Shown in pieces: positions 1 through 5,076 of a stretch of 5,076 bases of DNA. Within the stretch, counting starts at the first letter, position 1, and each line of letters starts with the position of its first letter. The translations under genes and the position numbers were made by a program. The DNA is from Pseudomonadota bacterium (GTDB lineage: Bacteria > Pseudomonadota > Gammaproteobacteria > Burkholderiales > Sulfuricellaceae), in NCBI GenBank assembly GCA_021783895.1, contig JAJXTJ010000131.1:1-5076 (forward strand). The letters are read 5' to 3'. Below the pieces are notes generated by a model that saw nothing but the letters and a program-made list of their open reading frames with translations, did no database searches and was not told where the DNA came from.

Positions 1-309
1 CCCATTCTTTCCCGCAACACACCCTCTGGAACGGGTGCGTATTGTCCATGGTATTGACGGGGGAAACCTGGCTTTGCGCACATGAGCGACAATCAGGTTC
101 GAGCGCGTGGTTTCGCTCAAATCCTCGAACAGGTCGCTGCTATACGCCGGCAGCGGCTCCTTGGCAAGACGAAAAACGCCATTCTCCCGCCAGGCGAGCC
201 CCCAGCCGTCGGGATTGTCCGCCACCAGTCCGCCACGCAGACGGAAATTGCCGAGTGTGCCTCTTGCTGTCACGGCTTGGCTGGCAGACACCCCAAAAAG
301 CTCACACAT
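1..309 (-). CDS. Class II glutamine amidotransferase (YafJ-like), partial and frameshifted
   Basis: The N-terminal part of a class II (Ntn-type) glutamine amidotransferase, which releases ammonia from glutamine using the N-terminal cysteine. I read it directly from the minus strand; the C-terminus lies beyond the left edge. It begins MCELFGVSA, so Cys2 becomes the catalytic nucleophile after Met removal. It continues with the family motifs NPDGWGLAW (about residues 37-45) and VAHVRKA (about 75-81). After VRKA the original frame stays open but turns into nonfamily sequence. The next frame gives PVNTMDNTHPFQ and then GKEW, the expected NTHPF motif leading to the usual FAHNG segment. One missing base in the five-base G run at 59-63 explains this. 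The start lies 40 bp after the PLP-enzyme gene, with only a weak GGGG ribosome site. The substrate that receives the ammonia is unknown. The family is firm; the function is not. Confidence 0.85.
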   Translation of the reverse strand, partial: MCELFGVSASQAVTARGTLGNFRLRGGLVADNPDGWGLAWRENGVFRLAKEPLPAYSSDLFEDLSETTRSNLIVAHVRKARFPPSIPWTIRTRSRGCVAGKNG

Positions 310-349
310 CGTCAGAATACCCCGTTAAGTATCGGTGCTTTTTCAGGAA

Positions 350-1519
350 TCATCGGAGCGCCTGCTCCAGGTCGGCGATCAGATCATCGGCATCTTCCAG
401 GCCGATGGAGAGCCGGATCATGGTGTCGGAAATGCCGCGCCGCGCCCGCTCCTCCGATGCCAGGCCGTGGTGGGTGGTTGTCACTGGCATGGTGACCAGA
501 CTTTCCACGCCGCCCAAGCTGGGTGCGATAGCGAACAGCTTGAGCTTATCCACCGCCCGCACCGCATCCTGATAAGCGCCCTTGACCTCGATCGTCAACA
601 TACCGCCGAAGCCCTGCATCTGGGACCTAGCCATGGCATGGCCGGGGAAATCGGGTAGACCGGGGTAAAGCACCCGCGCTACCTTGGGATGACGCGACAT
701 GGCTTCGGCCACGGCTTGCGCCGTGCCATTCTGCCGCTCCACCCGCACGACCAGGGTGCGCAGGCTGCGCGCCAGGAGCGATGCGGTTTCAGGCGCGGGC
801 GTCTGACCCAGGTTCTTGCGCCAGCCCCACACCGAAGCCAAAAGGTGTTTTGATCCCATCAGGGCGCCGGCGGTAATGTCGCTGTGGCCGCCGAGATACT
901 TGGTGGCGCTGTGAACCACGAAATCCGCGCCCAGAGCAAGAGGGCTCTGGTTCACTGGTGAGGCGAAGGTGTTATCCACGGCCACCAGGGCACCATACTC
1001 GTGGGTAATGTCGCTGATTTTGCGAATATCCAGTACTTCCAGAGTGGGATTGGTGGGCGTTTCGAAAAACACCAGGCTTGCACCTGCTTCCAGAAATGTT
1101 TTCAACCCGTCCAGCTCGCTGCCGAGCAGAAAATAAGTGGGAATCCCCAATTCCGGAAACTGGCTGGAAAGAAGCTCCATCGTGCCGCCGTAGGCATCGC
1201 CGATACAGACCACACCCTTGCGGCCATGAGCAAAGAATAGCGCGGATTCCGCAGCCATGCCCGAGGAAAATACCCAAGCAGCTTCCGCCCCTTCCAGAGC
1301 GGCCAGCTTTTCTTCCAGGCTGAAGAGGGTGGGGTTGAGCCCGTATCGGGTATACAGGCTACCCGGCTTTTTGCTGTCCACCACGTCGAGCAGGTCGGCG
1401 GTGGAGTCGAACTTGAAGGTGGTAGTCGTGTAGATCGGTGTGTGCGGCGAGCCGTGTTCATCCTTGATTTCCCCGGCATGGATGCAGCGGGTGGAAAGGC
1501 CTTTGTTCTTGTCGTTCAT
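350..1519 (-). CDS. Cys/Met metabolism PLP-dependent enzyme (cystathionine gamma-synthase family)
   Basis: A complete 389-residue cytoplasmic enzyme of the trans-sulfuration family, close to the usual 380-400 residues. The PLP Schiff-base lysine is Lys207 in SATKYLGGHSD. Other conserved parts are YTRYGLNPT (56-64; Tyr and Arg reach the phosphate of the neighbouring subunit), Tyr110 in DAYGGT (stacks on PLP), Asp182 in AVDNTF (pyridine nitrogen), SLGGVESL (334-341) and Arg369 in IRLSIGLED (substrate carboxylate). The residue after Tyr110-Gly111 is Gly112, as in cystathionine synthases, and not the Cys typical of methionine gamma-lyases. This favours cystathionine gamma-synthase or beta-lyase, or O-acyl-homoserine sulfhydrylase; sequence alone does not decide, so no symbol is given. 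Its ATG overlaps the stop of the upstream PPGGCC gene (ATGA), with a GAGGAGGTT-type ribosome site inside that gene, so translation is probably coupled. The upstream partner hints at a sulfur-transfer context. Confidence 0.93.
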   Translation of the reverse strand: MNDKNKGLSTRCIHAGEIKDEHGSPHTPIYTTTTFKFDSTADLLDVVDSKKPGSLYTRYGLNPTLFSLEEKLAALEGAEAAWVFSSGMAAESALFFAHGRKGVVCIGDAYGGTMELLSSQFPELGIPTYFLLGSELDGLKTFLEAGASLVFFETPTNPTLEVLDIRKISDITHEYGALVAVDNTFASPVNQSPLALGADFVVHSATKYLGGHSDITAGALMGSKHLLASVWGWRKNLGQTPAPETASLLARSLRTLVVRVERQNGTAQAVAEAMSRHPKVARVLYPGLPDFPGHAMARSQMQGFGGMLTIEVKGAYQDAVRAVDKLKLFAIAPSLGGVESLVTMPVTTTHHGLASEERARRGISDTMIRLSIGLEDADDLIADLEQALR

Positions 1520-1834
1520 TCAACCTCCTCAATAAATCGTTCCAGGATGACTTCCAGCCGCGATGCCAGATCCGGGCAGGCGCTCAAATCCATTCCGGCG
1601 TTCGCAAGTCCGGCCCGTATGTCCTCCGGCGACAGGATTACGCCATCTGCGGGCTGGAGCACCACCCCGCTCACCCGCATGGAGGGAAAGCCCGCCGTGT
1701 GCATCGCGGCAATCGGTATGGATGATGCGCTTTGCCACGCCAAGGCAAGATGATAATTCCTCGGCGTAACGGGCGTAAAGCGTGCAGCACCCGCCGGGCG
1801 GATGCTGGGACAAGACTTTGATCGGTTCAGGCAT
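1516..1834 (-). CDS. Small PPGGCC-motif protein, possible thioredoxin-like fold, frameshifted
   Basis: I do not recognise a named family. Two overlapping frames together make one 105-residue protein if one G is removed from the GGG run at 1691-1693. The first frame gives residues 1 to about 48 (MPEPIKVLSQHPPGGCCTLY, then ARYAEELSSCLG and DAHGG). The second gives FPSMRVSGVVLQPADG, SPEDIRAGL and a helical tail ending ERFIEEVE. The 319-bp span is 318 plus one base. The layout resembles a small thioredoxin fold: a beta strand, vicinal Cys16-Cys17 before a helix, a GFP-type possible cis-proline, a strand-turn-strand, then a helix. No signal peptide is visible. The stop overlaps the ATG of the downstream PLP enzyme, which suggests co-translation. 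The gene starts about 100 bp after the secreted-protein gene, with a weak AAAGA ribosome site. As sequenced it would be truncated or read from an internal TTG at 1743. Function is unknown; a sulfur-carrier or redox role is inference. Confidence 0.7.
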
Positions 1835-1935
1835 AGCTAATCTTTCGTTGAAGTGATTTCAGAGGAAAAACCGGAGTGCTTTCATTCATCGTGGTGCAGC
1901 ACCTTCTGGCCAAGGTTTTCACAATTCATGCCCAA

Positions 1936-2319
1936 TCATTTTTTTGCGACAATAATGTAAACATAAGGGCCAACAAAGACATTACGCTTGATCTGTCCCC
2001 CATACATCGAGTAGAAGACGGGCCGAAAATCTTTTTGTTCCCGCTCGTCCGGCACAAGGATGGTCAACTTTTTATTTGCCTGCCTGGCAAAACGGCCCGA
2101 CTTTTCCAGTACCTGCCTGCCGCCATCCATCAACTCGCCCGAGCCGGAAAACATCTCTTTTGCGGGAATCAGCAAACCGATACCATCCCCTTCGACAACC
2201 ACCCGCTCCGTCTTAACCAGGCTTTGCACCGCTCGGATGTATTCACCAGCATCCCCCGGCAAGGGATCGGCCATCGCACTTAGTGGAATAAACAGTAGAA
2301 CTGCGATCAGTTTCTTCAT
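1936..2319 (-). CDS. Small secreted protein with a partial OmpA-like domain
   Basis: A complete 127-residue protein. Residues 1-17 are a typical Sec signal peptide (MKK, a hydrophobic stretch IAVLLFIPLS, and AMA before Asp18), so the mature protein should be periplasmic or secreted. It has no lipobox cysteine, in fact no cysteine at all. Residues about 46-90 (GIGLLIPAKEMFSGSGELMD, a helix, then KKLTILVP) match the pattern of the first strand, the LF-x-SGS-x-EL turn, the helix and the second strand of OmpA/MotB peptidoglycan-binding domains. The later part of that domain, with its NxxLSxxRA motif, is missing. Residues 100-127 are instead a short tail rich in aromatic and beta-forming residues (YSMYGGQI, VGPYVYIIVAKK). 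The start follows GGGAG by a good spacing and lies 27 bp behind the TauE-family gene, so the two are probably one operon. No function can be named; an envelope partner of the permease is possible. Confidence 0.8.
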   Translation of the reverse strand: MKKLIAVLLFIPLSAMADPLPGDAGEYIRAVQSLVKTERVVVEGDGIGLLIPAKEMFSGSGELMDGGRQVLEKSGRFARQANKKLTILVPDEREQKDFRPVFYSMYGGQIKRNVFVGPYVYIIVAKK

Positions 2320-2322
2320 TTC

Positions 2323-2331
2323 GTTCTCCCG
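2323..2331 (-). promoter_or_regulatory. Ribosome binding site of the secreted-protein gene
   Basis: On the minus strand GGGAGAACG precedes the ATG at 2319, with GGAG at a normal distance. It supports this start and the close coupling to the upstream permease gene, whose stop is only 27 bp away. Confidence 0.55.
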
Positions 2332-2346
2332 GAAAAATCAACCTCG

Positions 2347-3144
2347 TTAAAGTACGCTCTTGAGCAGGATGTAGGTGGCGACGAATATCAGGAACACGCC
2401 GAAGCTGCGTTTCAATGTTTCCGGTGAGAATCGGTGTGCCAGTCTGGTACCTGCGAAGCTGCCCGCCACCGTTACCGTAGTGAAGGAAGTCATCATCATC
2501 CAATCCACCGGCACCACACCCATATAGCCGGCGAAACCGGTAGACGCGTTGGCGGCGACGATAGCGAGCGAGGTGCCAATGGCGGTTTTCATCGGGATGC
2601 CGGATATCAGCACCAGAGCCGGCACGATCAAAAAGCCGCCGCCCACGCCGACCAGGCCGGTTAGCGCTCCGACCCCGATGCCGAGCAGGGCGATCTGGCC
2701 CAGATGTGCCTTAATGGTCTCGCTTTCGCCGATAGAAATATCGGGGCCGCCCGCTCCAGCCAGCTGCGCTGACTGCACGACCTGCTGTTGTTTTTTCGGT
2801 TTCAGCATCCTCCAGGCGGCGGCAAGCATCACCAGGGCAAACAGACCGAGCTGGAGCGCCACCGGCGTATGCACACCCAGCCGCGTACCGCTGAAGGTGC
2901 CGATTACGCCGAACAGGCCGAACATCGCCGCCACCCTGACATCCACGTTGCCGCGCCGCCAGTTGTCCATAGCCGCAATGGTGGCGGTGATGGCGACGAT
3001 GCCCAGGCTCATGGCGATGGCCTGCTTCGGTTCCACGCGCAGAAGATACAAAAGCGCCGGCACGGCGATGATGGAGCCGCCGCTGCCGAGCAGTCCAAGC
3101 ACGATGCCGGTTGCCGCACCGGCGAATAGGGCGATAATAATCAT
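2347..3144 (-). CDS. TauE/SafE family sulfite/organosulfonate permease
   Basis: A complete 265-residue inner-membrane protein of the TauE/SafE (former DUF81) family, whose characterised members export sulfite, sulfoacetate and related compounds or move other sulfur compounds. The two-fold internal repeat is clear: GLLGSGGSIIAVPALL at 17-32 and GLVGVGGGFLIVPALV at 163-178. Each is followed by a second helix pair (MSLGIVAITATIAA and TSLAIVAANASTGF) and then by an AGTRL/SGTRL segment (85-89 and 231-235). About eight hydrophobic helices are visible, with one hydrophilic loop at about 113-148 between the repeats. The ATG is preceded by AAGGA at 8 bases. It follows the DsrE gene by 69 bp and is followed after 27 bp by the secreted-protein gene. 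The transport direction and substrate cannot be read from sequence. Given the sulfide-related neighbours, export of sulfite or another sulfur oxyanion is the likely job. Confidence 0.93.
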   Translation of the reverse strand: MIIIALFAGAATGIVLGLLGSGGSIIAVPALLYLLRVEPKQAIAMSLGIVAITATIAAMDNWRRGNVDVRVAAMFGLFGVIGTFSGTRLGVHTPVALQLGLFALVMLAAAWRMLKPKKQQQVVQSAQLAGAGGPDISIGESETIKAHLGQIALLGIGVGALTGLVGVGGGFLIVPALVLISGIPMKTAIGTSLAIVAANASTGFAGYMGVVPVDWMMMTSFTTVTVAGSFAGTRLAHRFSPETLKRSFGVFLIFVATYILLKSVL

Positions 3145-3188
3145 GGTTCAGTTCCTTTAAATGCTAATTTGAAAATCAATTGACCACT

Positions 3189-3196
3189 TGAATATT
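3189..3196. promoter_or_regulatory. Possible third operator half-site before the TauE gene
   Basis: The gap between the DsrE and TauE genes (3145-3213) is AT-rich. It contains TGAATATT, the same 8-mer found in the dsrE promoter spacer, plus a TTGA-TTT-TCAA inverted repeat next to it. I see no convincing -35/-10 pair here. A weak AAGG..CCTT hairpin before a run of seven T overlaps the true end of the DsrE frame and could attenuate transcription. This is low-grade evidence. Confidence 0.25.
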
Positions 3197-3213
3197 GAGC
3201 AAAAAAATGAAGG

Positions 3214-3565
3214 CTAAAATACCAGCACCTTGTCTGCCCACTCCGTCCACTCCGCCAGATGCTCCAACGTGGAGCGCTCGGCGCCCATGATCATTTCCGC
3301 GTCTTTATAACCCACGGGCATCCATGCAAGCTCCGCACACTCCGATTTGCCCGCCACGTTTCAGAAGGCTCTGGGCAAAGAACTCGATGTTGTAATAGCC
3401 CTCCGGTACCTTCTGCCCCGCCTTGACGCATAGCACAGCATCGCCCAGCAAAAACAGGCGAATTTCATTGCCATCGTGCTTCGACAGCGCCTGCGCCAAG
3501 CGGAAGCCGTTGTAGCTGCGTTCGGTGCCATAGGGTGGGTCATTCAAAATGAACAGGGATTTCAT
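3214..3565 (-). CDS. DsrE-family sulfur-handling protein, frameshifted
   Basis: A DsrE/DsrF-like protein of 116 residues if one G is removed from the GGG at 3311-3313. As sequenced it stops early at 3305 after 86 residues (..CMDARGL). In the corrected frame it continues GYKDAEMIMGAERSTLEHL and ends ADKVLVF with TAG at 3214-3216, exactly the expected C-terminus and length for this family. Features: strand MKSLFILNDPPYG at the N-terminus, SYNGFRLAQAL helix, FLLGDAVLC (Cys46), KAGQKVPEGYYNIE, and the conserved VCGACMDARG with Cys77 and Cys80. Cysteines in DsrE-type proteins bind and pass on sulfane sulfur in the cytoplasm. It has an excellent ribosome site (AAGGAGGT) and its own strong promoter, and is followed by the TauE gene. 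This fits a persulfide-inducible gene whose product shuttles or buffers sulfane sulfur. The frameshift may be a sequencing error. Confidence 0.88.
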
Positions 3566-3569
3566 GGCG

Positions 3570-3577
3570 ACCTCCTT
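3570..3577 (-). promoter_or_regulatory. Strong Shine-Dalgarno of the DsrE gene
   Basis: AAGGAGGT on the minus strand, a perfect match to the anti-Shine-Dalgarno sequence, lies 4 bases before the ATG at 3565. It fixes this start and implies high translation once the promoter is open. Confidence 0.8.
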
Positions 3578-3592
3578 CGCGTGTTTTTAATT

Positions 3593-3624
3593 TGATTAAT
3601 TAATCATATGAATATTTGAATAAT
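3593..3624. promoter_or_regulatory. Candidate operator: palindrome plus tandem repeat in the dsrE promoter
   Basis: TGATTAATTAATCA at 3593-3606 is a perfect 14-bp palindrome that overlaps the -10 and the likely transcription start. Next to it, on the plus strand, TGAATATT (3609-3616) and TGAATAAT (3617-3624) form a tandem repeat that fills the -35/-10 spacer. TCATATGA (3604-3611) is a further short palindrome between them. ArsR-family dimers usually bind AT-rich inverted repeats over the promoter and repress by blocking RNA polymerase. The adjacent ArsR-rhodanese gene is the obvious candidate binder. The sequence pattern is seen; the binding is inferred. Confidence 0.6.
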
Positions 3625-3631
3625 CTGTCAA
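3603..3631 (-). promoter_or_regulatory. Near-consensus sigma70 promoter for dsrE-tauE
   Basis: On the minus strand TTGACA (3631-3626, perfect -35) is followed after exactly 17 bases by TATGAT (3608-3603, five of six to the -10 consensus). The likely start of transcription is near 3596, giving a leader of about 30 bases before the DsrE ATG. Such a strong core promoter fits genes kept off by a repressor and released by an inducer. Confidence 0.8.
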
Positions 3632-3679
3632 TATAGAAAACATTGCCCCCCAAACATGAAATGAGCAACTCCGAACAGA

Positions 3680-3696
3680 GTAACCAGAGTGGTTAC
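3680..3696. repeat. Perfect inverted repeat at the end of the ArsR-rhodanese gene
   Basis: GTAACCA and TGGTTAC face each other around a 3-base loop. The repeat includes the stop codon of the regulator gene. There is no T run after it on either strand, so it is not a good intrinsic terminator. It may stabilise the mRNA end or bind a protein. Confidence 0.45.
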
Positions 3697-4364
3697 CGCT
3701 TACCGTTGACCGGCCGCTGCTCGGCCTTCCATTCCGGGTAGCCGTCTTCCAGGCGGCGGGCATGATACCCTCGCTCGCGCAACGCCTCCACTGCCTCGAA
3801 AGCCAGCATGCAATAGGGGCCGCGGCAGTAGGCGACGATCTCCTGGTCATGAGGCAATTTGCTTAACCGTTCCGGTAGAGATTCAAGAGGGATATTGACC
3901 GCCCCTTCAATATGTCCGGCGTCATACTCGGCAGGCGGACGAACATCGATCACCATCGCCTCTCCGGACCGCACCAATCCGATAAGCTCGTCTCGACGGA
4001 CGGGGGTAAGGTTATCCCGGCTCTCAAAGTTTTCGCGCACAATGCGCTCCACCTCCGCCAAGTGGCGCTCGGCGATCCCACGGATACCGGCCAGCACGAC
4101 CGGTATCGCGTCGTCGGTAAGCCGGTAGAACACTTGCAGGCCGTCCTTGCGCGACACCGCCAGACCGCTGTCGCGGAGAATCTGCAAATGATGGGAGGTA
4201 TTGGCCATGGACATGCCAGATGCCTGCGCCAGCGCGTCCACGCTGCGCTCGCCTTGGGCGAGCGCCTCGATCAGTTCCAACCGGTTGGCGCTGGCCATGG
4301 CCTTGGCGACACGGGCAAAATATTCGAACAGCCTTTTTTTCGGAGGAACAGTTTCAGGTTTCAT
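3693..4364 (-). CDS. ArsR-family regulator fused to a rhodanese domain
   Basis: A complete 223-residue cytoplasmic transcription regulator. Residues about 10-100 are a winged helix-turn-helix of the ArsR type: AMASANRLELIEAL, then the recognition part MSMANTSHHLQILRDSGLA (51-69) and the wing SRKDGLQVFYRL. Residues about 122-217 are a rhodanese domain with MVIDVRPPAEYDAGHIEGAV (137-156) and the active loop CRGPYC (180-185), ending EDGYPEWK. Cys180 is in the catalytic position to carry a persulfide. The only cysteines are Cys180 and Cys185, so the metal-site CxC of ArsR and the paired sensor cysteines of BigR/SqrR proteins are absent. Sulfur sensing would have to go through the rhodanese half. 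It sits 15 bp behind an SQR-type gene and before the dsrE promoter, whose repeats it may bind. Known ArsR-rhodanese proteins occur beside sulfur genes, but the effector here is inferred. Confidence 0.94.
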   Translation of the reverse strand: MKPETVPPKKRLFEYFARVAKAMASANRLELIEALAQGERSVDALAQASGMSMANTSHHLQILRDSGLAVSRKDGLQVFYRLTDDAIPVVLAGIRGIAERHLAEVERIVRENFESRDNLTPVRRDELIGLVRSGEAMVIDVRPPAEYDAGHIEGAVNIPLESLPERLSKLPHDQEIVAYCRGPYCMLAFEAVEALRERGYHARRLEDGYPEWKAEQRPVNGKR

Positions 4365-4379
4365 TTACAGGACTCGATA

Positions 4380-5076
4380 TCAATTATAGCGGCGCATGAA
4401 CCACCACTCGAACAGGCGCTTCAAGCCATGCATCCAGGAAAGCGGAGGCAACACCATGCTGGTCCTGGCCGTGCGCCAGACGAACATGCCCGCATCGAGC
4501 GAGTCGACGATGCAGATCAATTCGACCTTGAAAGTTTGCGCCGGCGCCCGCCCGCTCAATTCGGCCCGCAAGTTGGCCGCCGCCGTGACCGCTTGCAGTT
4601 CGGCCATGTGCGCCTGCTTCGGCATCCAGTCGGGGCCGGGAAAACTGCCGGAATCGCCTGCCACGTAAACCTTGCCGCAACCTTCCACCCGGCAGTATTG
4701 GTCGGCCTTGAGCAGTCCGCCGGGAGAGCGCGGCAGGTCGGTATTGTCGAACCAGGCGTTGCCGGTCATGCCGGGTATGAACAGGATCAGGTCGGCGGGG
4801 ATGTCGCCGCCCTCGGTCATCACTTTGTCCGCCTCAAAGCCGCTGATCTTGTGGCCGAGATGGGTTTCGACGCCACGCGTCGCCATGGCGGCAAGAAGCC
4901 CTTTCACCGCCTTGTCGCCGAGGCGCTTGCCCGGCTCCTTCATCGGGTTGAAAAATACCAGTTTGAAACGGTCGCGCCGTCCTTCGCGCACCAGTTGGGT
5001 GTGCAGGCCGAAAAGAAATTCGAACATCGGCCCGCCGCGCATGGCGGAAGGCTCGTTGGGGTTACCGCCGAAACCG
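4380..5076 (-). CDS. Sulfide:quinone oxidoreductase-type FAD enzyme, 5' partial
   Basis: The C-terminal 231 residues of a flavoprotein; the frame stays open through the right edge (GFGGNPNEPSA before the first visible Met at 5042), so the FAD-binding N-terminus is missing. Visible parts, numbered from that Met: GKRLGDKAVKGLLAAM (38-53, the pyridine-nucleotide-disulfide fold), DLILFIPGMTG (84-94), and VYVAGDSGSFPG followed by PKQAHMAELQA (125-151), which contacts FAD. Cys177 in VELICIVDSLDAGMF aligns by eye with the third redox cysteine of sulfide:quinone oxidoreductases (VCFADMGDRGAAF in the acidithiobacillus enzyme, from memory). The aromatic and basic tail LKRLFEWWFMRRYN resembles the amphipathic membrane anchor of SQR and NDH-2. 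The likely reaction is oxidation of sulfide with quinone reduction at the membrane; a flavocytochrome c-like or other NADH-type role is not excluded. The ArsR-rhodanese gene follows after 15 bp. Confidence 0.85.
   Translation of the reverse strand, partial: GFGGNPNEPSAMRGGPMFEFLFGLHTQLVREGRRDRFKLVFFNPMKEPGKRLGDKAVKGLLAAMATRGVETHLGHKISGFEADKVMTEGGDIPADLILFIPGMTGNAWFDNTDLPRSPGGLLKADQYCRVEGCGKVYVAGDSGSFPGPDWMPKQAHMAELQAVTAAANLRAELSGRAPAQTFKVELICIVDSLDAGMFVWRTARTSMVLPPLSWMHGLKRLFEWWFMRRYN
4383..4388 (-). promoter_or_regulatory. Possible internal -10 box before the regulator gene
   Basis: TATAAT, a perfect -10 hexamer, lies on the minus strand in the last codons of the flavoprotein gene, about 20 bases before the regulator ATG. 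No good -35 stands 16-18 bases upstream, so it may be chance (it encodes Tyr-Asn). It could give the regulator its own weak promoter. Confidence 0.25.

Noticed and set aside
1..309. Programmed frameshift at the five-base run to explain the amidotransferase break
   Set aside because: The run does not form a standard X-XXY-YYZ slippery heptamer in the zero frame, and two nearby genes have similar single-base problems in the other direction.
42..572. Long plus-strand open frames (42-572, 82-495, 335-658)
   Set aside because: They run antisense to the amidotransferase and the PLP enzyme, show no domain pattern, and have Arg/Ser-rich shadow composition.
350..1519. Assignment as methionine gamma-lyase
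   Set aside because: The usual active-site Cys after Tyr-Gly is a Gly here (DAYGGT), as in cystathionine synthases and lyases.
1881..1928. 15-codon minus-strand mini-ORF (MNCENLGQ...) in the gap between the secreted-protein and PPGGCC genes
   Set aside because: It has no clear ribosome site and no recognisable pattern; this length is expected by chance.
1876..2283. 135-residue plus-strand frame
   Set aside because: It is antisense to the small secreted protein, which has a signal peptide, ribosome site and operon spacing in its favour.
2549..3160. 203-residue plus-strand frame
   Set aside because: It is the exact antisense of the TauE-family gene, which has clear repeated motifs; the Pro/Thr/Ser-rich translation is a typical shadow.
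3680..3696. Inverted repeat as an intrinsic terminator of the regulator gene
   Set aside because: The stem is only 7 bp, contains the stop codon and is not followed by a T run.

Overview
All genes found lie on the minus strand and read from the right edge to the left. They form a compact cluster whose common theme is reduced sulfur. GC content is moderately high. The combination of an SQR-type flavoprotein, an ArsR-rhodanese regulator, a DsrE-family protein and a TauE/SafE permease suggests a proteobacterium with sulfur-oxidising or sulfide-handling ability. A betaproteobacterium such as the Thiobacillus/Sulfuricella group is my guess; the window contains no phylogenetic marker.

Layout in order of transcription. 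(1) 5076-4380: C-terminal part of a sulfide:quinone oxidoreductase-type FAD enzyme whose start lies outside the window. (2) 4364-3693: an ArsR-type helix-turn-helix regulator fused to a rhodanese domain, 15 bp behind it. (3) 3692-3566: an AT-rich regulatory gap with a near-consensus sigma70 promoter whose spacer and -10 are filled by repeats and a perfect palindrome. (4) 3565-3214: a DsrE-family protein, frameshifted as sequenced. (5) 3144-2347: a TauE/SafE permease. (6) 2319-1936: a small secreted protein resembling the first half of an OmpA-like domain. (7) 1834-1516: a small protein with a PPGGCC motif and a possible thioredoxin-like fold, also frameshifted. (8) 1519-350: a cystathionine gamma-synthase-family PLP enzyme that overlaps the previous gene by ATGA. 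(9) 309-1: the N-terminal part of a class II glutamine amidotransferase, frameshifted and cut by the left edge.

Inferred joint role: the flavoprotein oxidises sulfide, persulfide builds up, the ArsR-rhodanese protein senses it and releases the promoter in front of dsrE-tauE, DsrE handles sulfane sulfur, and TauE exports a sulfur oxyanion or organosulfonate. The PPGGCC protein and the PLP enzyme may link this to sulfur assimilation.

Three genes in this window each need exactly one base corrected in a short G/C run to become full family members (near 59-63, 1691-1693 and 3311-3313). The sequence on both sides of each indel is well preserved. This looks more like sequence or assembly error than gene decay, but it cannot be settled from the window. 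No RNA gene, CRISPR array, insertion sequence or non-coding stretch over 300 bp was seen.
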